Shown here: piece after piece, positions 1 to 5,340 of the stretch
How positions within the stretch are numbered: the stretch's first letter is position 1
How the letters are laid out: each line of letters opens with the position of its first letter
Assembly: GCA_002413385.1 (NCBI GenBank)
Contig: DHWW01000192.1
Coordinates: 798-6,137 of the forward strand
Direction of reading: 5' to 3'
Length of the DNA stretch: 5,340 nt
Origin: Granulicella sp. UBA5172
GTDB taxonomy: Bacteria > Acidobacteriota > Terriglobia > Terriglobales > Acidobacteriaceae
Program-made: the position numbers and the translations under genes
The notes under the pieces: model-generated
What the model was told of the DNA's origin: nothing
The model's database searches: none
The model's input: the letters and a program-made list of their open reading frames with translations, nothing else

Positions 1-58
1 CCACATCCAGCGCATGCATCGCATCGAGATCGTCTGCCTGATCCCCTCGCAGCCTCAA
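1..58 (-). CDS. Possible 5' end of a gene downstream of mqnE, cut by the window edge
   Basis: After the mqnE stop the same frame stays open to the window edge. It could start at a TTG (56-58), which has an AGGCGAG-like purine stretch just upstream, or at an in-frame ATG (17-19). The readable peptide from the TTG begins LRLRGDQADDLDAMHALDV if the first codon is read as leucine. Other ATGs in a second frame (22-24 and 13-15) are also open. About 19 codons is too little to establish coding or to recognise a family. If real, the gene would follow mqnE by about 10 bp and belong to the same operon. This may simply be 3' flanking sequence. Confidence 0.2.
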   Translation of the reverse strand, partial: MRLRGDQADDLDAMHALDV

Positions 59-67
59 GCCACTCGC

Positions 68-1219
68 CTAAACCGCTACAGTAAAACTATCTTCACTGCG
101 CGTCACCGCGCGATACAGCGTGTCCCGTTCAAACGGCACACGTCCCGCCTCGGTAATCAGCCGCACCAGGTCCTGCCTGCGCAGTCCCTGCGGAGTATTC
201 GCTCCGGCATCGTGATAGATCTTCTCCTCCACCACCGTTCCGTCGATATCATCCGCTCCAAACCGCAGCGAAATCTGCGCCATCTTCGGCGTCACCATCT
301 GCCAATAGCTCTTGATGTGCGCAAAATTATCCAGCATCAACCGGCTCACCGCAATCTGCCGAATATCCGTCCACCCACTCGACTTTGGCAGATGCCCCAG
401 CGCCGTATTATCCGGATGAAAACTCAGCGGAATAAACGTCTGGAATCCGCCCGTATCATCCTGCACCGCACGCAGCTTCAGCAGGTGGTCCACGCGATCT
501 TCATCGTTCTCAATATGTCCATACAGCATCGTCGCATTCGATCGCAGCCCAGCCTTGTGAACCAGCCGCGCCGTATCCAGCCACTCTCCGCCATCAATCT
601 TGTGGTCGCAAATAATATGCCGCACACGGTCTGCAAAAATCTCCGCGCCACCACCTGGGCATGAATCCACGCCCGCAGCCTTCATCCGCTCAATCGCCTC
701 TGCAATCGGCATCTTGCCAATCTTCGCGAGGAACGAAATCTCGACCATCGTAAACGCCTTGATATGCACCTGCGGATAGCGTTCCTTCAGCCCTCGCACC
801 AGGTCCATGAAATATTCGAACGGCAGATCCGGATGCAGTCCCCCCACAATATGAAACTCCGTCACAGCCTCGGTCAGCCCTTGCCCCGCTGTCTCCCAAG
901 CCTCTTCAAGCGCCATCGTGTACGTATCCGCTTCGCCCTTCTTGCGGCCAAACGCGCACAGCCTGCACGACGCCACGCAGACGTTCGTCGGATTGATATG
1001 CCGGTTCACATTGAAGTATGCGACGTCCCCATGCATCCGCTCGCGCACCAGGTTCGCCATCCAGCCCACCGCAAGAATATCGCCACTGCGATACAGCGCA
1101 ACGCCGTCATCAAAGCTCAACCGCTGGCCAGCCTCAACCTTCCGCGCAATGGACTCAAGCGCCGGATCGTTAGTCTGGAAGGAGTGGCGTGGATGCGAGA
1201 TGGGTGAGATAGCGTCCAT
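68..1219 (-). CDS. mqnE: Aminofutalosine synthase MqnE (radical SAM)
   Basis: MqnE catalyses the second step of the futalosine menaquinone pathway. It is a cytoplasmic radical SAM enzyme that joins the product of MqnA, 3-[(1-carboxyvinyl)oxy]benzoate, to the adenosyl part of S-adenosylmethionine, giving 6-amino-6-deoxyfutalosine. The 383-residue product has the usual family length. The 4Fe-4S motif CX3CX2C is at C81, C85 and C88, preceded by the family's NPTN segment. Further MqnE-type blocks are GGLHPDLPFEY (126-136), HIKAFTMVEI (152-161), PGGGAEIF (188-195), SNATMLYGHIE (227-237), GADDIDGTVVEEK (321-333) and AGRVPFERDTLY (358-369). The N-terminal block around LSFDDGVALY also fits, so the protein is complete. 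The ATG at 1217-1219 is the first possible start, because an in-frame TAG lies three codons upstream. Its ribosome-binding site is poor: AGGGG lies only 3 nt away. MqnC and CofH are related, but these blocks match MqnE best. The propeller gene lies 47 bp upstream. Confidence 0.96.
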   Translation of the reverse strand: MDAISPISHPRHSFQTNDPALESIARKVEAGQRLSFDDGVALYRSGDILAVGWMANLVRERMHGDVAYFNVNRHINPTNVCVASCRLCAFGRKKGEADTYTMALEEAWETAGQGLTEAVTEFHIVGGLHPDLPFEYFMDLVRGLKERYPQVHIKAFTMVEISFLAKIGKMPIAEAIERMKAAGVDSCPGGGAEIFADRVRHIICDHKIDGGEWLDTARLVHKAGLRSNATMLYGHIENDEDRVDHLLKLRAVQDDTGGFQTFIPLSFHPDNTALGHLPKSSGWTDIRQIAVSRLMLDNFAHIKSYWQMVTPKMAQISLRFGADDIDGTVVEEKIYHDAGANTPQGLRRQDLVRLITEAGRVPFERDTLYRAVTRSEDSFTVAV

Positions 1220-1266
1220 ATTCCCCTATTCTAGTCCCGTAGCCTCCTCGCCAGCACGCCCCAAAC

Positions 1267-3267
1267 CTACTTTGCCTCGACCGCGTGCATGTTGCCAAAA
1301 CTGGAGTCCACCATCTTCGGCTGCACCACGATTCCGTCGTACAGCGTCGCACCCAGCAGATGGTCTCCCACCGGTCTCGCAAATCGCAACTTCCATCCAG
1401 TGTCCCAGTACGTCACCCTATGGTCTGGCAAGTGGACCGCAAAAATCATAGGCGATACCGAAGTCGTCAGCAGCATCCGGTCGCCACCTGCGTCGTAGTA
1501 GATCCCATCCACCTGCGGCGTCAAAAGGTTATGAACCTGCATCCAGCTCGCACCATGGTTGGTCGAGTAGAACACTCCCTCACGTCCCCCCACCCACAAA
1601 GTTCCTTGACCATCCAGAGCGACTGCCGCAACCTGTGTCAACTCGGCCGGCAGCGCTACCGAAGTCCACTTCTCTCCGCCATCCACGGATAGCTCAATCC
1701 GCTTCAACCCCGTGGCCAGAAGCACGTTCCTCTGCAACGCAAAGAAGCGCACCTCGCCCATCTCCAGCGACGTCACCGACGACCACGCGAGTCCATCATT
1801 ACTACTCCGCAGCAACCCATCCGACGTTCCCGCATACGTCGCAAAATTACCATCGGGCACCAGCGAATACACCACCGCATCGATGGTCGACTGCCCCGCC
1901 GGTGCAGCCTTCTCCTGAACCCGGATCTCCCGCAACATCTTCCGTCCCCTGCCCGCGTTCTTCAGCCACAAACCAGAGTCCGTCCACAATCCGTCCTGAA
2001 ACCTGAAAATTCCGTGCGTCGTCCCTGCCAGCATCGTGCCTGCCGGAGTCGCAGCCAGGCTGTACACATCGCGTCCACCCAGACCAACGCTCTGCTGCCT
2101 CCATTGCGCTCCACCGTCCAGGCTCTGAAACACTCCGCCTGCGTCCTTGTCGTTCACAACTCCCGCATACAAATGAGCTGGATGGTTTGGGTCAGCGGCA
2201 TAGGCCACCACCTGCCGCGCAGAAAACCCCATGTTCGATTCATGGAAGCTTGCCGCAAAATCCTCACTGCGCATCACTCCCCCGCGGTCCGTCGCCAGCA
2301 GCACATGGCCCGAGTCGTGCGGGTCAACATACACATCATTGATAATCAGATCCGACCCCGTCAGCCGGTTCCACACCTTCCCACCATCCAGCGTCCGGTA
2401 CAGCCCTTCCGTCGTTCCCGCATACACGGTCTGCAGATGCTCCGGGTCCTGTTCCAGCTTCCGCGTTCGCCGAGCCGAAGACGGAATACCCTGCACCTTC
2501 TTGAACTCCATCGCCGCATTCACGCTCTTGTAGATGCCCGAACACGCACTCGCATACACCGTTTGAGGCTCCGCAGGATCGATGACAATCGAAAACACAT
2601 CCGAGTCCTCGATGATCCCCCGCTTGATACTCACCCAGTGCACCCCGCCATCCACCGTCTTCCACGGCAGATGCCACGTCCCCGCATAGATGATCTTCGG
2701 ATCTCGTGGGTCAATCGCCAGCGACTCAACCTCGTGAATCTCCGTGCTTCCTGCCGGGCTGATCTGACTCCAATGCAACCCGTCGTCCGTACTGCGAAAA
2801 ATCCCTTGCAACGTCCCCGCTACCAGCAGGTTCGGATCTGAGTCCGCTCGAGCCAGCGAGATGACCGACTGCCCGCGCATCTCCGCCACATTGCTCCAAC
2901 TCCTGCCGCCGTCTTCGCTGATAAAAATCCCGCCATCCGGATGATCCGCAATCCACGCTCCCACCACCAGCCGTCGCGGATGCCTCGCATCCGGAAGGAT
3001 GTGATCGATCACCATGTCATTCCGTCCCGCCAACTGGCTCAGACGCACCCATCTCTCGCCGCCATTGTGAGACTCGTAGATCCAACCAGTCGCCGAGCCA
3101 AGATAGAGATGCCGGGAGTCCCTCGGATCCGCAGCAAACGACCGCGCATCTCCACCGTAAGGCCCCAACGGAAACCAGCTTACCGCGTGCATGGGAACTG
3201 CGAAGACGGACAAACTTAACAAGAAAAAACAGACACTGCGTACCATCAGGGATTTCAAACTGTTCAA
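1267..3267 (-). CDS. Secreted Asp-box (BNR-like) beta-propeller protein of unknown function
   Basis: This is a predicted exported repeat protein of 666 residues. I start it at TTG 3265-3267 because AGGAG lies exactly 7 nt upstream. The resulting N-terminus, NSLKSLMVR, then a hydrophobic stretch, then PMHA, is a good signal peptide, with cleavage near residue 28. Alternatives are ATG 3285, GTG 3315 and ATG 3246, none with a good ribosome-binding site. The mature part repeats the Asp-box S-x-D/N-x-G-x-x-W about every 39-51 residues. Clear copies start at residues 66, 117, 159, 204, 292, 382, 488, 527 and 568, and decayed ones at 248 and 334. Each is preceded by an 'AGT..GI(F/Y)RS' type strand and often by 'IDPxDP.xVYA'. 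Such repeats form beta-propellers in sortilin/VPS10, Ycf48/HCF136-like proteins and sialidases. I see no sialidase FRIP motif, so enzymatic activity is not supported. A basic insert (about 433-462) interrupts the repeats. It probably shares a transcript with mqnE downstream. The partner or substrate is unknown. Confidence 0.88.
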   Translation of the reverse strand: MNSLKSLMVRSVCFFLLSLSVFAVPMHAVSWFPLGPYGGDARSFAADPRDSRHLYLGSATGWIYESHNGGERWVRLSQLAGRNDMVIDHILPDARHPRRLVVGAWIADHPDGGIFISEDGGRSWSNVAEMRGQSVISLARADSDPNLLVAGTLQGIFRSTDDGLHWSQISPAGSTEIHEVESLAIDPRDPKIIYAGTWHLPWKTVDGGVHWVSIKRGIIEDSDVFSIVIDPAEPQTVYASACSGIYKSVNAAMEFKKVQGIPSSARRTRKLEQDPEHLQTVYAGTTEGLYRTLDGGKVWNRLTGSDLIINDVYVDPHDSGHVLLATDRGGVMRSEDFAASFHESNMGFSARQVVAYAADPNHPAHLYAGVVNDKDAGGVFQSLDGGAQWRQQSVGLGGRDVYSLAATPAGTMLAGTTHGIFRFQDGLWTDSGLWLKNAGRGRKMLREIRVQEKAAPAGQSTIDAVVYSLVPDGNFATYAGTSDGLLRSSNDGLAWSSVTSLEMGEVRFFALQRNVLLATGLKRIELSVDGGEKWTSVALPAELTQVAAVALDGQGTLWVGGREGVFYSTNHGASWMQVHNLLTPQVDGIYYDAGGDRMLLTTSVSPMIFAVHLPDHRVTYWDTGWKLRFARPVGDHLLGATLYDGIVVQPKMVDSSFGNMHAVEAK

Positions 3268-3274
3268 CCGAGGA

Positions 3275-3279
3275 CTCCT
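3275..3279 (-). promoter_or_regulatory. Ribosome binding site deciding a TTG start
   Basis: The minus strand reads AGGAG, followed by 7 nt and an in-frame TTG at 3265-3267. This is the only well-spaced Shine-Dalgarno sequence in front of the propeller gene. The nearby ATG at 3283-3285 lies upstream of it and so cannot use it. The ATG at 3244-3246 is 28 nt beyond it, which is too far. Confidence 0.6.
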
Positions 3280-3305
3280 GTCCATAAGCCTAACCCAGAG
3301 CTGCC

Positions 3306-3392
3306 CCGGAGGCACTATGGAGCTGATCGCGTGTTACCACGCAAGGTTCACCTGCAGGCTCCATCTCGGCCTTCGCTCCAAGCCTGCTCCGG
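3306..3392 (-). other. Spacer with nested potential secondary structure upstream of the propeller gene
   Basis: Read on the minus strand, this stretch can form three helices. CCGGAG (3387-3392) pairs with CTCCGG (3306-3311). GCAGGCT (3381-3387) pairs with AGCCTGC (3354-3360). A small hairpin, GCGTG (3338-3342) with CACGC (3329-3333), is capped by GTAA, a GNRA-type tetraloop; the two longer helices share one base at 3387. The layout resembles a small closed RNA domain, but each helix is short and I recognise no known riboswitch class. It could be an accident of GC-rich sequence. Confidence 0.22.
3314..3344 (-). promoter_or_regulatory. Weak promoter candidate for the propeller-mqnE unit
   Basis: The terminator-like hairpin upstream implies that a promoter should lie in 3268-3399. 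The best minus-strand candidate is TTGCGT (3339-3344) and CATAGT (3314-3319), separated by 19 bp. Matches to the sigma-70 consensus are 3 of 6 and 4 of 6, and the spacer is long. Transcription would start near 3307, leaving a leader of about 40 nt. This reading competes with the structured-RNA reading of the same bases. Confidence 0.2.
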
Positions 3393-3399
3393 AAAGCCA

Positions 3400-3431
3400 A
3401 TGGCCGGCTGGGATCTCTCCCAGCCGGCCAT
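3400..3431 (-). terminator. Perfect 14-bp hairpin, probable terminator of the OmpA-like gene
   Basis: ATGGCCGGCTGGGA (3400-3413) and its exact reverse complement (3418-3431) flank a 4-nt loop. The hairpin begins 20 nt past the stop codon of the OmpA-like gene, which is the expected place for an intrinsic terminator. The minus-strand sequence after it (TGGCTTTCC) has only a short T-run, and the plus strand has none. Termination may therefore be weak, or the hairpin may mainly protect the mRNA 3' end. It separates this transcript from the propeller-mqnE unit. Confidence 0.7.
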
Positions 3432-3451
3432 GATTCACCTTACTGATTCAA

Positions 3452-5122
3452 CTACTTCTTGGTGTGGTGGTGATGCTTTCTTCCGAGCGCCTTGCGAGGG
3501 ACTGCCTTGACGGCCGTCTCATCCACAGGGGTGAGGCCAGTCGTGTCCAGCGTTGCGCCAGCAGGGATCAGGGTCGTTGCGACGGAGTTTGTTCCAGCTG
3601 TTCCCGTGTAGGCCGAGATGTTGGAGGCATCCAGACCCTTCTCGGTTACCATGTACTCCTTCGCATTGACCGCACGCTCTGAAGCGCGCTTCTCAGCCAG
3701 CTTCGTTGCGCGCTCTTCCTTGCGAGCCGTCTTGTGACCGTGCACCTTCACCGGCTCAGAGTTACCCACTACAGCAAGCTTCGCCGTGGTGTCGCGCTGC
3801 TCGCTCAGGGCGATATCGTCAAGGCAAGCCTTGGCTTCATTGTCCACGCGGGTCGGGCGAGCCTTGTCCTTATCGAACGTGATCGCGCAAAGATTGCTCG
3901 TCACAGGTGCCGGAGGCGGTGGCGGCGCATTGAGCGTCACGGCTGCCTGCTGCGATGCGGTCTGACCCTTGTCATCCACAACGTTGCACGTCACCGTAAT
4001 CGTCGTGCCTGGTGCCGCACCCGTCGTCGACAGGGTCGCCGTGCTCGTGTTCCCGCTGATCGATCCAGCCGTCGAGCTATAGCTGTAGGTCAGGGGGCGA
4101 TTCTGCGGGCTCACGCCTGCAGCCGTAATCGCAACCGGATCACCCGCGGTCACTGTCGTCGGATTCGCCGAGCAGGATACCGTCGGTGGTTCGAACGCCT
4201 TCACCGTAAACGTAGCGGTGCAATCTGCGAACTGGCCAGGCTTCGTTCCCTGGTCCACATGTCCCTTCACCGTGTACGTTCCAACTGCAAGCGACTTCGT
4301 GTCGACACTGCCAACATTCGAGTCACCAGCAACCGGTCCGCTGTCCGAGGTCCACTTGTACGTGGCACTCTTCTTAGGACGCAGATCCGTAGCGGTTCCA
4401 GTGATTGTCACCGGATCGCCCGGGTAGATTGCGCCAGTCGGTTCCGTCACCGCGCAGGCATACTTTACGGGAGGAGGAGGTACAACGCTGCCCAGGTGGA
4501 ACAGCAGACCGCTGCTCAACTCAACGCCACTCAGATTCGCGCGTCCACCCTGCAGAAAGATGCTTGGGTTGGCAGGGCCGAAATCGATGTGCGTATAACG
4601 ATAGTCCGCCTCAAACAGCCGCAGCCCGAGATGATGATTGAAGAACGGCAGATCATAGTCCATGCCGCCGCCCGCGAGCAGGCCGACGCCCCACGTATAG
4701 GGGTTATAGCCCACACCACCCGGATTGTTCGGGCCCACTCCATGAACACCACCCGCCATGCCATGCGCGAACAGGGTGTAGTTTTGCATTGGCAGACGCA
4801 AGATCGGACCCGCATAGTAGCCATAGAACCCGTCACCATTGCCGTTCGGACTCGCCATCACCGCAACTTCCGCACCGAAGTGCCGATTGAAGTAGTACGC
4901 GCCGCTACCCATCGCGCCCTCATCCGCGGATCCAAACTGCTCACCCGACGGCTTATTGGCACTGTGCAGGCCGTAATAGGAATACCCCGTAAATATATCG
5001 ACACGCGAGGGGTTGGGAGCATTGGGCAGGGGACTCTGAGCATGGATGCTGGCTACTCCAAAACTGACCGCACATGCAGCCAATAAAAAACGAGCGGTAT
5101 TGCGAAACGGGCGATAAGACAT
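3452..5122 (-). CDS. OmpA-like outer-membrane beta-barrel protein with two Ig-like domains
   Basis: This is a predicted outer-membrane protein of 556 residues. The start ATG (5120-5122) has GGAGG 8 nt upstream. An in-frame TTG five codons earlier is rejected because it overlaps the ribosome-binding site. Domains in order are as follows. A signal peptide spans residues 1-28, with cleavage at IHA/Q and then PLPNAP. A glycine- and aromatic-rich barrel spans about 41-211, opening with VDIFTGYSYY and closing with GVELSSGLLFHLG. A PPPP linker follows at 215-218. Two Ig/PKD-like domains cover about 219-308 and 313-398, each carrying a GDPVxIT segment. A PPPPPAP linker spans 400-406. An OmpA-C-like domain covers about 408-525, with ITFDKDK, a VVG strand, RAVNAKEYMVTEKGLDASNI and a final IPAGATLD. 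A basic histidine-rich tail ends the protein. OmpA C-domains usually bind peptidoglycan, but the conserved aspartate is not evident here, so that role is uncertain. The six mature cysteines fall two per soluble domain. It is probably transcribed alone, with a terminator-like hairpin after the stop. The cargo or porin function is unknown. Confidence 0.87.
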   Translation of the reverse strand: MSYRPFRNTARFLLAACAVSFGVASIHAQSPLPNAPNPSRVDIFTGYSYYGLHSANKPSGEQFGSADEGAMGSGAYYFNRHFGAEVAVMASPNGNGDGFYGYYAGPILRLPMQNYTLFAHGMAGGVHGVGPNNPGGVGYNPYTWGVGLLAGGGMDYDLPFFNHHLGLRLFEADYRYTHIDFGPANPSIFLQGGRANLSGVELSSGLLFHLGSVVPPPPVKYACAVTEPTGAIYPGDPVTITGTATDLRPKKSATYKWTSDSGPVAGDSNVGSVDTKSLAVGTYTVKGHVDQGTKPGQFADCTATFTVKAFEPPTVSCSANPTTVTAGDPVAITAAGVSPQNRPLTYSYSSTAGSISGNTSTATLSTTGAAPGTTITVTCNVVDDKGQTASQQAAVTLNAPPPPPAPVTSNLCAITFDKDKARPTRVDNEAKACLDDIALSEQRDTTAKLAVVGNSEPVKVHGHKTARKEERATKLAEKRASERAVNAKEYMVTEKGLDASNISAYTGTAGTNSVATTLIPAGATLDTTGLTPVDETAVKAVPRKALGRKHHHHTKK

Positions 5123-5130
5123 TCGACGAT

Positions 5131-5135
5131 CCTCC
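5131..5135 (-). promoter_or_regulatory. Strong ribosome binding site of the OmpA-like gene
   Basis: The minus strand reads GGAGG followed by 8 nt and ATG (5120-5122). This fixes the start of the gene and excludes the upstream in-frame TTG at 5135-5137. Confidence 0.85.
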
Positions 5136-5172
5136 AAATGAAACTTCCTAAGTTGTACCTACCAAGGACATT

Positions 5173-5185
5173 GTTACCGGGTAAC
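5173..5185. promoter_or_regulatory. 13-bp palindrome, candidate operator
   Basis: GTTACC-G-GGTAAC is a perfect inverted repeat with 6-bp arms and a 1-bp centre. It lies about 56 bp upstream of the ATG of the OmpA-like gene, in otherwise non-coding sequence. The short centre favours a DNA-binding dimer site over an RNA hairpin. I do not recognise it as the site of a named regulator, and a chance palindrome is possible. Confidence 0.35.
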
Positions 5186-5218
5186 CCTAATAACTGCCCC
5201 CCACGATCAATCCCCTAG

Positions 5219-5249
5219 AGTGTAACGCGGATATTTCGTGCGCCGACAA
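5219..5249 (-). promoter_or_regulatory. Weak promoter candidate of the OmpA-like gene
   Basis: On the minus strand, TTGTCG (5244-5249) and TACACT (5219-5224) are separated by 19 bp. The boxes match the sigma-70 consensus at about 3-4 of 6 positions each, and the spacer is longer than ideal. An A/T-rich stretch (AAAAGATTTTT in minus-strand sense) lies just upstream and could help. Transcription would start near 5212, giving a leader of about 90 nt that contains the palindrome. No better pair was seen in 5138-5340, which holds no supportable gene. Confidence 0.2.
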
Positions 5250-5340
5250 AAATCTTTTCAGCTACACATCACACGTACCCACAAACTTACCTGCAACAGT
5301 GACTCAATTTGCGCTTCAACCTACCCTGCATCCATCTTCC

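Noticed and set aside
14..664. A plus-strand open frame opposite the 3' part of mqnE
   Set aside because: The product is arginine-rich and featureless, and mqnE is unmistakable on the other strand.
68..1219. MqnC or CofH as the identity of the radical SAM protein
   Set aside because: These share the CX3CX2C cluster motif, but the GGLHPDLPFEY, HIKAFTMVEI, PGGGAEIF and C-terminal ERDTLY blocks together fit MqnE.
2014..2841. A 275-codon plus-strand open frame inside the propeller gene
   Set aside because: Arg- and His-rich low-complexity product, antisense to clear Asp-box repeats; no recognisable domain.
1267..3267. Annotation of the propeller protein as a sialidase
   Set aside because: Asp-boxes alone are structural and occur in many non-enzymes. 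The FRIP motif and a catalytic residue set are not visible.
3329..3392. A known riboswitch (TPP, cobalamin or cyclic di-GMP) in the spacer
   Set aside because: None of the conserved core sequences I know for these classes is present; only generic helices are seen.
3191..3433. An 80-codon plus-strand frame across the spacer
   Set aside because: It runs through the signal-peptide codons of the propeller gene and the terminator hairpin, and has no ribosome binding site or recognisable family.
3734..5086. A 450-codon open frame on the plus strand, opposite the OmpA-like gene
   Set aside because: Its product is very rich in Arg, His and Ile without domain structure, and the minus strand encodes a coherent signal peptide, barrel, Ig and OmpA-like protein. 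It is a by-product of codon bias in GC-rich DNA.

Overview
The window holds three complete genes, all on the minus strand. From right to left they are an OmpA-like outer-membrane protein with inserted Ig-like domains, a secreted beta-propeller protein built from Asp-box (BNR-type) repeats, and the menaquinone-pathway radical SAM enzyme MqnE. The moderately high GC content, the futalosine route to menaquinone, the Gram-negative envelope protein and the 'LPNAP' segment just after a signal peptide together suggest an acidobacterium of the Terriglobia type (Granulicella, Terriglobus or Edaphobacter relatives). This placement is inferred from protein style, not from a marker gene.

Layout. Positions 5123-5340 are non-coding and hold the upstream region of the OmpA-like gene: a strong Shine-Dalgarno sequence, a perfect 13-bp palindrome and a weak promoter candidate. 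The OmpA-like gene occupies 3452-5122 and is followed by a perfect 14-bp hairpin (3400-3431) that looks like its terminator. A spacer at 3268-3399 has further potential secondary structure and a weak promoter candidate, and leads into the propeller gene (1267-3267). Only 47 bp separate the propeller gene from mqnE (68-1219), with no visible terminator, so these two are probably co-transcribed. Positions 1-67 lie downstream of mqnE and may contain the first codons of another minus-strand gene, but this is weakly supported.

Functionally, MqnE makes aminofutalosine for menaquinone synthesis in the cytoplasm. The other two products are exported: one is predicted to sit in the outer membrane with periplasmic or surface domains, and the other is a secreted or periplasmic repeat protein with no enzymatic signature. 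No functional link between the propeller and MqnE can be shown from sequence. I see no mobile elements, CRISPR arrays, tRNA or rRNA. The window is mostly ordinary chromosomal sequence. Its more unusual points are the domain architecture of the OmpA-like protein, the two start codons where sequence evidence overrides the longest open frame, and the structured spacer at 3306-3431.
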